This document shows, piece by piece, positions 1 through 8,711 of a DNA stretch of 64,000 nucleotides (its first letter is position 1; every line of letters starts with the position of its first letter). The stretch comes from Alphaproteobacteria bacterium (GTDB lineage Bacteria; Pseudomonadota; Alphaproteobacteria; Micropepsales; Micropepsaceae): assembly GCA_017983635.1 (NCBI GenBank), contig JAGOBA010000004.1, forward strand, positions 396,678-460,677, in the 5' to 3' direction. The notes below the pieces were generated by a model. It saw only the letters and a list, made by a program, of their open reading frames with translations. It was not told the origin of the DNA and ran no database searches. The translations under genes were made by a program, and so were the position numbers.

Positions 1-90
1 ATAGATCGCGCTGCCTCGATCCCACGGGTTGGGGATCACGAAGCAACCTTGCTCGTGCAGTTTGCGGAATGCGGCGATCTTGGGTGACAT
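1..90 (-). CDS. Isocitrate lyase/PEP mutase family protein (N-terminus only)
   Basis: This is the first 30 codons of a minus-strand gene that runs off the left edge. The readable N-terminus contains KIAAFRKLHEQGCFVIPNPW, followed by DRGSA. That pattern is typical of the start of the isocitrate lyase/phosphoenolpyruvate phosphonomutase superfamily, whose members cleave or rearrange C-C or C-P bonds of small carboxylates in a TIM barrel. No catalytic residue is inside the window, so the exact reaction (methylisocitrate lyase, oxaloacetate hydrolase, PEP mutase) cannot be told. The ATG at 88-90 is the only plausible start. Confidence 0.7.
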   Translation of the reverse strand, partial: MSPKIAAFRKLHEQGCFVIPNPWDRGSAIY

Positions 91-176
91 GTGAGGCTCC
101 GGATAAGACGACTTCGGGCGCCGTGCAGTTAGCAAGGCGCCCGAGGTGGTAACGTCCCGAAAGCTGATGTCAACAG

Positions 177-719
177 CTACTGCTGCAAATCCTGTTCGAT
201 GTAGCGCAAGATCGCGGCGGCTTCTTGCGCCAGTGTCGCGACCTCGTCCGGCACATTTTCCGGCTCGTCCCGCGTTTGCTCAATCAGCACGCGCAGCAGC
301 GCGGCCATCTTTGGTGCAGTCACGATCATGCGCGCCTGACGCTCGACCTTTTCCGGATAGAGATCGTACTCCGCGCCCGGCACTCGCCAGCCGCCCCAGT
401 CCGCCTCGCCCGTGATCACCTGCGGATGCGTCCCGGGATAGGGGTGGTGCGAGCACTCCTCGACCGGCTTCCACTTGTTGCGCCCACGCGTGATCCGCCA
501 TTCCTCGGCGCCGGCGGCTGCCGAGATTTGGTTGCTCTGGACCGCGTCCGACTGCAGTTCCTCGGCAGCGAATTCGCGGCCGAGACCCACGTCGTAGAAG
601 ACGCGCAGAGGCTCGTCCAAGCCCTTCGCCCACTGCGGCGAGACTTTTTCGATATGTGCCCACGTGCCAAGCGTCTTCACATAGACGCGTTGGTTCTTGT
701 GGAATTGAACTTTGGCCAT
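177..719 (-). CDS. Conserved hypothetical protein
   Basis: The protein is 180 aa if started at MAKVQFHKNQRVYV; a start six codons further upstream is possible, but the Met-Ala start looks more natural. There is no signal peptide and no membrane segment. The N-terminal 50 residues are rich in beta-forming residues (VYVKTLGTWAHIEKV), and the C-terminal half is helical and acidic, with a coiled-coil-like end (DEVATLAQEAAAILRYIEQD). I do not recognise a family. It stands alone between the PEP mutase-like gene and the RND efflux genes, all on the minus strand. Codon use resembles the neighbours, so it is probably a real cytoplasmic protein of unknown function. Confidence 0.7.
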   Translation of the reverse strand: MAKVQFHKNQRVYVKTLGTWAHIEKVSPQWAKGLDEPLRVFYDVGLGREFAAEELQSDAVQSNQISAAAGAEEWRITRGRNKWKPVEECSHHPYPGTHPQVITGEADWGGWRVPGAEYDLYPEKVERQARMIVTAPKMAALLRVLIEQTRDEPENVPDEVATLAQEAAAILRYIEQDLQQ

Positions 720-796
720 GCCGCACCCCAGGCGCAATTTTGCGCTTCTCGAGATGCGATCCTGCCGCAGCCGCCTTAAGGGCTAGTAAAGGGTCG

Positions 797-3700
797 CTAT
801 TCCGCCGGTGCGGTGCCGGGTCTGCGGCGGAACGGAAGCCGCGCCTGGAGCCGACCAAACCAAATGTACGCATCGGCCATTAACGTGTAAGCAACCGGCA
901 CGATGAAAAGCGTCAGTAGGGTCGACGATAGAATGCCGCCGATCATCAGCACGCCCATCCCGTTGCGGAACTCCGCGCCCTGGCTGGTGGAGATCGCAAC
1001 GGGGATCATACCGAACACGGTCGCAAGCTGCGTCATCAGCACCGGTCGCATACGGCGGGGCCCGGCTTCTTCCATGGCCGCACGGGCGGCAAGCCCACGC
1101 GTCTCGCGCGCGACGTTGGCGTAGTCGACCAGCAGAATGCCGTTCTTCATGACCAGACCCATCAGCGCGATCATCCCAATCTGCGCGAACATCGTCATCG
1201 TCATGCCTGTAAACGAGAGCGCGGCAAATGCGCCGACGAACGACAACGGCGCCGTCAGCATGATGATTGCCGGCTGCGAGAAGCTGTTGAACTGGCTGGC
1301 CAGGATCATATAAAGCGCGACCAGCGCCAGAATGAACGCGAACCCGATCGCGTCCGCGGACTCTTTCATGCGCTCCGCCTGCCCGATGAATGTGCCGGAA
1401 TAGCCTTGCGGCAAACCGATCTCGGCGATGATCTTCTGCATCTTGTCCGTCGCCGTGCCGAGCGCCACGCCCGGCGGATTGTTGGCCAGGATCGTGATCG
1501 TCCGCGCGCGGTTGCGCCGGTCGACCTGCGCCGGACCTTCTTCAACTTTGAACGCCGCGAGACTCGCCAGATCGACCAAATTGCCGTTCGTGCTGCGCAC
1601 CTGAATCTGATCGAGCTTCGTTGGGTCGTTGCGTTGCGCCTCTTCCAATCGCACCCGCACGTCGTAGCGGTTGCCGAGTTCCTCGTAGGTTCCGGCATCG
1701 ACGCCGCCGACCAGCGCTCGGACCGTGGTTGCGAGCGGGCGGATCGCGACGCCAAGGTCGGCCGCGCGTCCGCGATCGACGTGAATCTGTACCTCGGGCT
1801 TGCCCGCCTCGTAGGACGATCGCACGTCGGCGAAGGTCGCCTTGTCAGTTCTCATTTCCGAGACGATCGCGTCGGCCTTTTCGCGCAGAACCTCGAGCGA
1901 GCGCCCTTGCAGCGAATAGGTGATTGCCGTGTTGAAGCTCGAATTGCCGCCTATCCATGGCACTTCGACCGCTTCGATGTGCTTTGCTTCGGGCACTGTC
2001 TTGGCTAGCAGCACGCGTGCATTCTGCATGATCGCGAACTGGTTATCGGCGAATGAACGCTCCTTCTTTGGTGTCAGACCGACATAGAGGCTGATCTTGT
2101 TAATCCGCCCCTGCGTACCCCCGCCGATCGTGGCAAAGACCGTTTTCATGTGCGGTGCTTGTTGAAGTGCGGCGCTCACGCGCGCCGCGACCTCCTTTGC
2201 CTCCGTGATCCCCGTGCCATAAGGCAGGTCGACGGTTGCCAAGAACTCCGACCGATCGGTCTTCGCCTGAAAGTCAAACGGAATGCCACGCGCGAGCATC
2301 ACACCGAACACGATCGTTAGGAGACCGGTTGCGAGAACGACCACGCGGTGATCAAGCCGCACGTCAAGTTGGCGTCCCCAGAATCGTACTGTGCCGAGAA
2401 ACGTGCTTTCCAAGCACCAATGCAGCGAGCGTTGGTAGCTCGTCTCCATCCAGTGATGGAAACGCTCGATGCGCTGCGCGAACGGCCCGAGGTGCAGTTT
2501 ACTCAGAAACTTCGAGCACAAAGCCGGTGTCAGCGTCAGCGACACCAGCAACGAAACCAGCACGGAGAAGACGATTGCCAGGCCGTATTGATAGAAGAAG
2601 CGCCCTACGACGCCGTCCATGAACGCGATTGGCACGAATACCGCGACGACCGCCCACGTACCCGCCATGACTGCGACACCAACCTGAGACGTCCCCTGAG
2701 AAGCGGCTTCGGCGGGTGACAAACCCTCCTCGAGCTTGCGGTGCACGCTTTCCAGAACGACGATGGCATCGTCAACGAGCAAGCCAACTGCCACCGAGAA
2801 CGCCATCAAAGTCAAATTGTTCAGCGTAAACCCTGCGATATAGAAAGCCAGAAATGTTGCGATCAGGGACGTCGGCATTGCTATGGCGACAATGATCGTG
2901 GCGCGGAAGTCGAGCAGGAACGCCATGGTGATCATGATCACCAGAAAGACGCCCAAGACGATGTCGAAGCCGACGTCGTTGACCGAATCTTCGATGAACA
3001 GCGAGATGTCTCGCGCGATCACGAGGTTCACTCCCGCCGGCACCAGCCCCCTGAGCGCCTCGATCTCGGCCTTGACGGCCTTTGCGACCTCGACCGTGTT
3101 CTGCCCCGATTGACGGCGAACCTCGAGCGAAACGCCGGGCTTGCCATTCAAGGTCGCGAAGGTTCGCTCGTCTTCCGCACCGTCCTCAACCCGCGCCACA
3201 TCGCCCAGCAACGTCGGCAATGCCAGTTGGCGGAACGAGATGGCGATGTTCTTGAAGTCGTCGACATTTCTGACTTCGCCTTTGGTCTTGACGCTGAATT
3301 CGGCGCGTTCGCCGGAAAGTTCCAGATTGCCGCCCGGGATGTCGGCGTTCTCGCGCCGCAGTGCGCTGATCACGTCGTCGGCGGTGACGTTCAGCGCGCG
3401 CATCTTGTCGGCGTCGAGCCAAATGCGAACCTGCCGCTTGCGCCCGCCCAGGATCGTGACCTGGCCCACGCCGGCCACGCGCTGCAGTCGTTCCTTGATC
3501 GTCTTATCGGCGAATTCGGTCAGATCGCGCGTCGGCATGTCGCCCGACAACATTACGGACAGAATGGGCTCCGCATCCGGGTCGATCTTTTGAATGATCG
3601 GCTGCTCCGCATCTTGCGGAAGGTCGCGGATGGCAAGGTTCACCTTGTCGCGCACGTCTTGCGCTTTAACGTCCCCGTTCTCGCTCAAGCCGAATTCGAT

Positions 3701-3976
3701 GATGATCTGCGAGACGCCTTCATAGCTCTGCGACGACAGCGACTTGATGCCGGAGATCGTGTTGACCTGCGCTTCGATCGTGTCGGTGATGTCGGTCTCG
3801 ACGGCATCCGGGCTCGCGCCTTCAAGGACGGTCTGGACGTTCACATAGGGAAACTCGACGCGCGGGAACAGGTCGACGCCGATGCGCTGCAGCGACACCC
3901 AGCCGAGCGCGACCAGCGCGCCGATCACCATCGTGGCAAGGACGGGCCTGCGAATAGAGAGATCTGAAATCCACAT
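797..3976 (-). CDS. RND efflux transporter permease subunit (HAE1/AcrB family)
   Basis: The 1059-aa protein has the usual length of hydrophobe/amphiphile efflux RND pumps. It begins MWISDLSIRRPVLATMVIGA, the typical first membrane helix. Two large periplasmic loops (about residues 30-335 and 565-870) alternate with two blocks of membrane helices. The GLLVDDAIVVLESV stretch carries the acidic pair of TM4 used in proton relay. It should form the inner-membrane trimer of a tripartite drug, solvent or metabolite pump. The adaptor gene lies 3 bp upstream in the same operon. No outer-membrane channel gene is in the window, so a TolC-like protein encoded elsewhere is inferred. The divergent MarR gene is the likely regulator. 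Confidence 0.93.
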   Translation of the reverse strand: MWISDLSIRRPVLATMVIGALVALGWVSLQRIGVDLFPRVEFPYVNVQTVLEGASPDAVETDITDTIEAQVNTISGIKSLSSQSYEGVSQIIIEFGLSENGDVKAQDVRDKVNLAIRDLPQDAEQPIIQKIDPDAEPILSVMLSGDMPTRDLTEFADKTIKERLQRVAGVGQVTILGGRKRQVRIWLDADKMRALNVTADDVISALRRENADIPGGNLELSGERAEFSVKTKGEVRNVDDFKNIAISFRQLALPTLLGDVARVEDGAEDERTFATLNGKPGVSLEVRRQSGQNTVEVAKAVKAEIEALRGLVPAGVNLVIARDISLFIEDSVNDVGFDIVLGVFLVIMITMAFLLDFRATIIVAIAMPTSLIATFLAFYIAGFTLNNLTLMAFSVAVGLLVDDAIVVLESVHRKLEEGLSPAEAASQGTSQVGVAVMAGTWAVVAVFVPIAFMDGVVGRFFYQYGLAIVFSVLVSLLVSLTLTPALCSKFLSKLHLGPFAQRIERFHHWMETSYQRSLHWCLESTFLGTVRFWGRQLDVRLDHRVVVLATGLLTIVFGVMLARGIPFDFQAKTDRSEFLATVDLPYGTGITEAKEVAARVSAALQQAPHMKTVFATIGGGTQGRINKISLYVGLTPKKERSFADNQFAIMQNARVLLAKTVPEAKHIEAVEVPWIGGNSSFNTAITYSLQGRSLEVLREKADAIVSEMRTDKATFADVRSSYEAGKPEVQIHVDRGRAADLGVAIRPLATTVRALVGGVDAGTYEELGNRYDVRVRLEEAQRNDPTKLDQIQVRSTNGNLVDLASLAAFKVEEGPAQVDRRNRARTITILANNPPGVALGTATDKMQKIIAEIGLPQGYSGTFIGQAERMKESADAIGFAFILALVALYMILASQFNSFSQPAIIMLTAPLSFVGAFAALSFTGMTMTMFAQIGMIALMGLVMKNGILLVDYANVARETRGLAARAAMEEAGPRRMRPVLMTQLATVFGMIPVAISTSQGAEFRNGMGVLMIGGILSSTLLTLFIVPVAYTLMADAYIWFGRLQARLPFRRRPGTAPAE

Positions 3977-3979
3977 GAT

Positions 3980-5125
3980 CTAGAGTTTCGCCTGCGTCGA
4001 GGGTTTCGCCGCCGGCGCCGACGTCTCGACCGTCACGGCAACGCCGTCCGCCAGTTGCGAGAGATTCGGGCCCGCCAGCAATTCGGTGCCCTCAGGCACG
4101 TTGCTCAAAATTTCGACGCGCTCGCCGTCAACCTCGCGCGTCGAAACGGCGATCTTCTTTGCCCTGCCGTTCTGCGCGATGAACGCATAACGCGAGCCGT
4201 CCGGGCCCAAAATGGCCTTTCGGTCCGCGACCAGGGCGTTCCGCGCCTCCGGCATCAGTTCGATCCGACAATAGAGGCCGGGCAAAATCTTGTAGTCGGG
4301 GTTCGGTACCGCTAAACGCACTTCCACGCTGCGGGCTTTGTAGTCGACGCCGTAGTTGATGACCGCGAGCTTCGCTTCGACCGGCTTCTCAATCCCGTCG
4401 ATGAAGATCTTGCCCGTCATACCGAGCTTCAGTTGGCTAAAATAGGTTGCCGGTGCGACCGCGATTGCAGCCAGCGGATCGATTCCCATGATTTGCACCA
4501 CGCCACTCGCACCTCCCGGCATGCCGCCGAAGCGCGTGGCCATGAAGCGGCCCTCGTAGACATCCTTGCGCGAGATCACGCCGTCATAAGGTGCCCGTAC
4601 GACGGTATCCTTGAGCATCTGCCGCGCCTGCGCGAGCCGCGCCTCCCATACGCCGAGCTGCGCGTTTGCGACGTCGGCATTCGTGCGCGTTGTGTCCATG
4701 CGCGACTGGCTGACCCATCCGCCGCCCTTCAGCGCGTCCTGGCGACGTTGTTCGTTCTTCGCGTTTGCAAGCTGTGCCCTGGCCAACGCGACCTGTTTGT
4801 CGAGTTCCTGCACCTGTAGCTTGATGTCGATGTCGCGCGTGCGGAACAGTACGTCGCCTTTCTTCACCCGCGATCCCACGCCGACCATCACCTCCTCGAT
4901 GATGCCGTCAACAGAAGGTCCGATATCGGTTTGGCGCGACGGGGTCAGCGAACCGGTTGCAATGATAGGCACCGCGACATCGGCTTTCGTCACTTTGACC
5001 GCCGACACGACAATCGCCTCGACTTTGGCCGGTTGCGCGGCTTGGGCGGATGGCTTGCCGCACCCGGCGAGGCCAAGCGCGAGAATGGCGGAAAGAGCAA
5101 GAATTGCGGGCCGAACGGGGCGCAT
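3980..5125 (-). CDS. RND efflux periplasmic adaptor (membrane fusion lipoprotein)
   Basis: This is a 381-aa adaptor. The N-terminus is a lipoprotein signal ending in LGLAGC (Cys at about residue 22). It is followed by the beta-barrel/lipoyl/alpha-hairpin arrangement of membrane fusion proteins: GSLTPSRQTDIGPSVDGIIE opens the lipoyl half, and a coiled hairpin at about residues 110-170 (LDKQVALARAQLANAKNEQR) leads to VRAPYDGVISRKDVYEG, the second lipoyl half. It links the inner-membrane RND pump to an outer-membrane channel. It is the first gene of the adaptor-pump operon, and its ATG lies 66 bp from the divergent MarR start. Confidence 0.93.
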   Translation of the reverse strand: MRPVRPAILALSAILALGLAGCGKPSAQAAQPAKVEAIVVSAVKVTKADVAVPIIATGSLTPSRQTDIGPSVDGIIEEVMVGVGSRVKKGDVLFRTRDIDIKLQVQELDKQVALARAQLANAKNEQRRQDALKGGGWVSQSRMDTTRTNADVANAQLGVWEARLAQARQMLKDTVVRAPYDGVISRKDVYEGRFMATRFGGMPGGASGVVQIMGIDPLAAIAVAPATYFSQLKLGMTGKIFIDGIEKPVEAKLAVINYGVDYKARSVEVRLAVPNPDYKILPGLYCRIELMPEARNALVADRKAILGPDGSRYAFIAQNGRAKKIAVSTREVDGERVEILSNVPEGTELLAGPNLSQLADGVAVTVETSAPAAKPSTQAKL

Positions 5126-5140
5126 GGATCAGAATTCCGA

Positions 5141-5190
5141 TTGACAGAAGGAATTGGTATACCTGATTACTATATACACCTATACCAATT
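5141..5190. promoter_or_regulatory. Divergent promoter/operator between adaptor and marR genes
   Basis: A perfect 10-bp inverted repeat, AATTGGTATA (5152-5161) and TATACCAATT (5181-5190), is separated by 19 bp. The left arm runs into a self-palindrome GGTATACC (5156-5163). A consensus -35 box TTGACA (5141-5146) points toward marR, so the left arm lies in its -35/-10 spacer and the right arm ends one base before the marR start codon. This layout fits autorepression by MarR together with control of the divergent efflux operon; that part is inferred. Confidence 0.75.
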
Positions 5191-5191
5191 G

Positions 5192-5746
5192 ATGAAAGCA
5201 GGTAGTGTCACTGTGGTGACTGAGGTCTTTCCGGCTGGCGAACGGCGCAAATCTGCGGGGCGCAAGGCACCCGCGGTGCGTCCGCGCGCCCTTGACGCGC
5301 TGCGCGAAAGCCTCGCCATCGAAAACACGCTGAGTTGGCTGTTCGTCGACATTCACCGCTTGTTTTCAAAGGACTTCGAAACCCGGGTGAAGGAGCTCGG
5401 CTTGACCCGGATGCAGTGGCGTGTCCTCTTTTCGTTGGAGCGCCAACGCGACGGCATGACCCAAACCCAACTCGCCGACATGGTCGAGATCGAGAAGGCA
5501 CCGCTCGGCAAAATGCTCGACCGGTTGGAGGAGGGCGGATGGATTATCCGCAAGGCCCACCCGACCGACCGCCGCGCCCGCCTGGTTTACGCTACGTCAA
5601 AAATCGAGAAGTACGCCGACCGGCTCGCTGCGGCCGCGAAGGGAACATTTGCACGTATGCTGAAAGATGTGCGACAGAGTGACGTGAAGGATTTGATCGC
5701 TCAGCTTGAAAAGCTGAAGCGCAATCTTGGCGGCGCCGACGACTAG
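5192..5746 (+). CDS. MarR family transcriptional regulator
   Basis: The protein is 184 aa from the ATG at 5192; the open frame extends further upstream into the divergent adaptor gene, but that part would cross the operator and is unlikely. A winged helix-turn-helix is clear: LTRMQWRVLFSLE, then TQTQLADMVEIEKAPLGKML as recognition region, and the wing RKAHPTDRRARLVYAT. The end is a dimerisation coiled coil (AQLEKLKRNL). It has about 40 extra N-terminal residues compared with usual MarR proteins. It is divergent from the RND efflux operon and 42 bp ahead of two acyl-CoA dehydrogenase genes. It may therefore sense a ligand handled by both efflux and acyl-CoA oxidation. Confidence 0.9.
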   Translation: MKAGSVTVVTEVFPAGERRKSAGRKAPAVRPRALDALRESLAIENTLSWLFVDIHRLFSKDFETRVKELGLTRMQWRVLFSLERQRDGMTQTQLADMVEIEKAPLGKMLDRLEEGGWIIRKAHPTDRRARLVYATSKIEKYADRLAAAAKGTFARMLKDVRQSDVKDLIAQLEKLKRNLGGADD

Positions 5747-5788
5747 GTGCCAAGCGCCGCCCGGCTGTTTCCAAAACTGAGGGCGACG

Positions 5789-6916
5789 ATGAATTTCGAT
5801 TTCTCCGACGATCAAAAGATGTTGAAGGATCAGGCGCGCAAGTTCCTGACCGAAAAGTGCCCGACGAAGGTCGTGCGCAAGATTCTCGAAGGCACTGAGC
5901 CGTACGACAAGGCGCTCTGGAAACAGATCGCGGAAATGGGCTGGCTCGGCACAGCGATCCCTGAGGCGTTCGGCGGCCTAGGCCTCGGCCACCTTGAACT
6001 TTGCGTGATTGCCGAAGAACTTGGCCGGGTCGTGGCGCCCGTGCCGTTCGCGTCGTCCGTTTATCTCGCGACCGAGGCGATCCTGCTTGCCGGCACGGAT
6101 GCGCAGAAGACAAAATATCTACCGAAGCTCGCGTCCGGCGAATGGATCGGCACCTTCGCCATTGCCGAAGGTCCGCAACCGCCGAGCCCGAAAACAATCA
6201 AAGCCACATTGAAGGGCGGCAAGCTCGACGGCGTAAAGGCCCCGGTGCCGGATGGCGACGTCGCCGACTTCGCGGTCGTGATCGCGCGCTCCGCCGAGGG
6301 GCAGGGCGAGCGCTCGCTCTCGCTCGCCATCGTCGATCTGAAGGGTGCGGGCGTCTCGCGTCGCGAAGTGAAGACGGTCGATCCGTCGCGCAGCCAAGCG
6401 GAGGTCACCTTTAAGGGCGCGACGGCAGAAGCGCTCGGCGCAGCCGGTGACGGTTGGGATCTCGCCAAGCGCGTGCTCGATCGCGCTGCGATCCTGATGG
6501 CGTTTGAACAAGTCGGCGGTGCCGACGCTTGCCTCGTGATGGCGAAGGACTATGCGCTGAACCGTTATGCGTTCGGCCGTACGATCGCATCGTTCCAAGC
6601 GATTAAGCACAAGCTTGCCGATATGTACGTGCTGAACGAACTGGCGCGCTCGAACGCCTACTTCGGTGCCTGGGCGCTCTCGACGAACGCCGCCGATCTT
6701 CCCGAAGCGGCTGCCGGCGCGCGCATCAGCGCCACCGACGCGTTTCACAACGCTTCGAAGGAGAACATCCAAACCCATGGCGGCATGGGCTTCACCTGGG
6801 AGCTCGACTGCCACCTCTACTACAGACGTTCAAAAACGCTGAGCCTCGCCCTTGGCGCCTCGCGTGTGTGGAAAGACCGCTTGGTCACGCACCTTGAGAA
6901 GAAGAACGTCGCTTAA
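5789..6916 (+). CDS. Acyl-CoA dehydrogenase family protein (short subunit)
   Basis: This is a 375-aa FAD-dependent acyl-CoA dehydrogenase-like protein. It starts at MNFDFSDDQKMLKDQARKFL, the usual first helix of the family, although an in-frame GTG directly after the marR stop could add 14 residues. The middle beta domain is poorly conserved (IAEGPQPPSPKTIKATLKGG in place of the usual TEP..GSD), while the C-terminal helical domain is typical (RYAFGRTIASFQAIKHKLAD, and QTHGGMGFTWE). It lies 30 bp upstream of a second, more canonical dehydrogenase. Adjacent degenerate-plus-canonical pairs often form alpha2beta2 enzymes acting on steroid or branched side chains; a heteromer is inferred here. Confidence 0.88.
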   Translation: MNFDFSDDQKMLKDQARKFLTEKCPTKVVRKILEGTEPYDKALWKQIAEMGWLGTAIPEAFGGLGLGHLELCVIAEELGRVVAPVPFASSVYLATEAILLAGTDAQKTKYLPKLASGEWIGTFAIAEGPQPPSPKTIKATLKGGKLDGVKAPVPDGDVADFAVVIARSAEGQGERSLSLAIVDLKGAGVSRREVKTVDPSRSQAEVTFKGATAEALGAAGDGWDLAKRVLDRAAILMAFEQVGGADACLVMAKDYALNRYAFGRTIASFQAIKHKLADMYVLNELARSNAYFGAWALSTNAADLPEAAAGARISATDAFHNASKENIQTHGGMGFTWELDCHLYYRRSKTLSLALGASRVWKDRLVTHLEKKNVA

Positions 6917-6946
6917 ACGCCATTCATCATCGAAAGAACCGCACCA

Positions 6947-8191
6947 ATGGATTTCAACGACACCCCGCAGGAAGCCGCCTTCCGCGCCGAAGTGCGCAGC
7001 TGGCTTGAAGCAAACGCGAAGCCGAAATCGGCGCTCGGCTTCTCGGCCGAGAACCCGCGCTTCCAACGTAACGAGCAAGAAGCGCTGAAAGTCGCCAAAG
7101 CTTGGCAGGCGAAGAAGGCTGCGAAGGGTTACGCCCGCATCACCTGGCCGAAAGAGAATGGCGGCCTGGGCGGTACGCCGATGCAGCAGGTCGTTTACAG
7201 TCAGGAAGAGGCGAAATTCGACGTGCCTTCGGGCTTCTTCGAAATCGGCCTCGGCATGTGCATCCCGACGGTCACGCATTACGCGTCAAAGGAAACCGCC
7301 GCGCGCTTCGTGAAGCCTGCGCTCTACGGCGAAGAAATCTGGTGCCAGCTCTTTTCCGAACCGTCCGCGGGCTCCGACGTCGCGGGTCTGAAGACGCGCG
7401 CAGAGAGGGACGGCGACGACTGGGTGATCAACGGCCAGAAGGTTTGGACCTCCGGCGCGCATTACTCCGACTTCGGCATCTTGCTCACCCGCACCGACCC
7501 GAACGTGCCCAAGCACAAGGGTCTGACGATGTTCCACCTCTCGATGAAATCGCCTGGCGTTGAAGTCCGTCCGATCAAGCAAATGTCGGGCGGCGCGAAT
7601 TTCAACGAGGTCTTCTTCAACAATGTCCGCATCCCGGATAGCCAGCGTCTCGGCAATGTCGGTGACGGCTGGTCGGTGGCGCTGACCACGCTGATGCACG
7701 AGCGCCTTGCCGTCGGTGGCGGGCAGGGCGGCTCCGGCCCCGATATCAAAGAGATGATCGCTCTCGCCCGCGAGACAGAGCTCGAAGACGGCGCCGCGAT
7801 CAAGAACGCCGCCGTGCGCGAGCGTATCGCGGAATGGTACGTCCGCGGCCAGGGCTTGAAGTACACGACCTACCGCACGCTGACGGCGCTTAGCCAAGGC
7901 CGCGTTCCGGGTCCTGAGGCTTCTATCGCAAAGATCGTCGTGGCGCCGAAGATGCAGGACCTCTCGTCCTTCGCGATGGACATGGAAGACATGGGCGGGG
8001 TTATGGTCGGTGAAGATTCTCCGATGATGGGCGCCTTTCAACAAAGCTTCATGTGGGCGCCGGGCCTGCGCATCGCGGGCGGTACGGATGAGATCCTAAA
8101 GAACATCATCGCCGAGCGCGTGCTGGGCCTTCCGGCCGATATCCGCGTCGACAAGGACATCCCGTACAACAAACTACCGACGGGTCGGTGA
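6947..8191 (+). CDS. Acyl-CoA dehydrogenase
   Basis: The protein has 414 aa and all three acyl-CoA dehydrogenase domains. The FAD/substrate loop reads CQLFSEPSAGSDVAGLKTRA, followed by DWVINGQKVWTSGAHYSDFG, and the C-terminal helical domain ends with RIAGGTDEILKNIIAERVLG. It oxidises an acyl-CoA to the 2-enoyl-CoA and passes electrons to ETF. It lies in a row with the shorter dehydrogenase and marR, on the same strand with short gaps, so one transcript is likely. Substrate is unknown; the family subgroup with an N-terminal EEAFRAEVRSWL-like start often works on terpenoid or steroid side chains. Confidence 0.93.
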   Translation: MDFNDTPQEAAFRAEVRSWLEANAKPKSALGFSAENPRFQRNEQEALKVAKAWQAKKAAKGYARITWPKENGGLGGTPMQQVVYSQEEAKFDVPSGFFEIGLGMCIPTVTHYASKETAARFVKPALYGEEIWCQLFSEPSAGSDVAGLKTRAERDGDDWVINGQKVWTSGAHYSDFGILLTRTDPNVPKHKGLTMFHLSMKSPGVEVRPIKQMSGGANFNEVFFNNVRIPDSQRLGNVGDGWSVALTTLMHERLAVGGGQGGSGPDIKEMIALARETELEDGAAIKNAAVRERIAEWYVRGQGLKYTTYRTLTALSQGRVPGPEASIAKIVVAPKMQDLSSFAMDMEDMGGVMVGEDSPMMGAFQQSFMWAPGLRIAGGTDEILKNIIAERVLGLPADIRVDKDIPYNKLPTGR

Positions 8192-8205
8192 GAACAGGAG
8201 ACTGA

Positions 8206-8634
8206 ATGGCTGCGATTGACAAAAGCCAAACCGCCCTTCGAATTATTGGCGACGATCTCGATCCGGACGAAATATCGCGGATATTGGGAAAGGCGCCAAC
8301 AAATGCGGAGCGGAAGGGGCACGTCATTCGCAGCCAATCGAGGGGTCGAGAGCGAACAGCAATGACCGGCGGCTGGCGGCTTAGAGCAGAAAACTGTTGT
8401 CCCGAAGACGTCAACGGACAAGTAGCCCAGATACTATCCGGAATGACGGCGGACACCGACATATGGCGTGAGTTAACGTCGAAGTATCGTGTCGATATGT
8501 TCTGCGGGCTGTTCATGCGAGTCTCGAACGAAGGTCTGGCATTGTCGCCGGACACGATGCTGGAACTTGGGCGACGTGGCATCAAGATCGACTTCGACAT
8601 ATACGCCCCTTTCACCGAGAAGGCTGCCGACTAG
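8206..8634 (+). CDS. DUF4279 domain-containing protein
   Basis: This is a 142-aa cytoplasmic protein starting 14 bp after the dehydrogenase stop, with an SD-like ACAGGAGAC. The pattern ALRIIGDDLDPDEISRILG near the start, GGWRLRAEN in the middle and FCGLFMRVSNEGLALSPDTM later is what I associate with the DUF4279 family of small stand-alone proteins, whose function is unknown. Similar proteins are sometimes proposed to be immunity proteins, but no toxin gene is next to it. Its base composition is lower in GC than the flanking genes, which may mean recent acquisition. Confidence 0.7.
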   Translation: MAAIDKSQTALRIIGDDLDPDEISRILGKAPTNAERKGHVIRSQSRGRERTAMTGGWRLRAENCCPEDVNGQVAQILSGMTADTDIWRELTSKYRVDMFCGLFMRVSNEGLALSPDTMLELGRRGIKIDFDIYAPFTEKAAD

Positions 8635-8711
8635 GGCTCACTCCACGCCTTCCGGGCGAAGAGCGCGCGTCTGCGGAGTGCACTATACTGGATGAGTACT
8701 GGAGATCGCTC

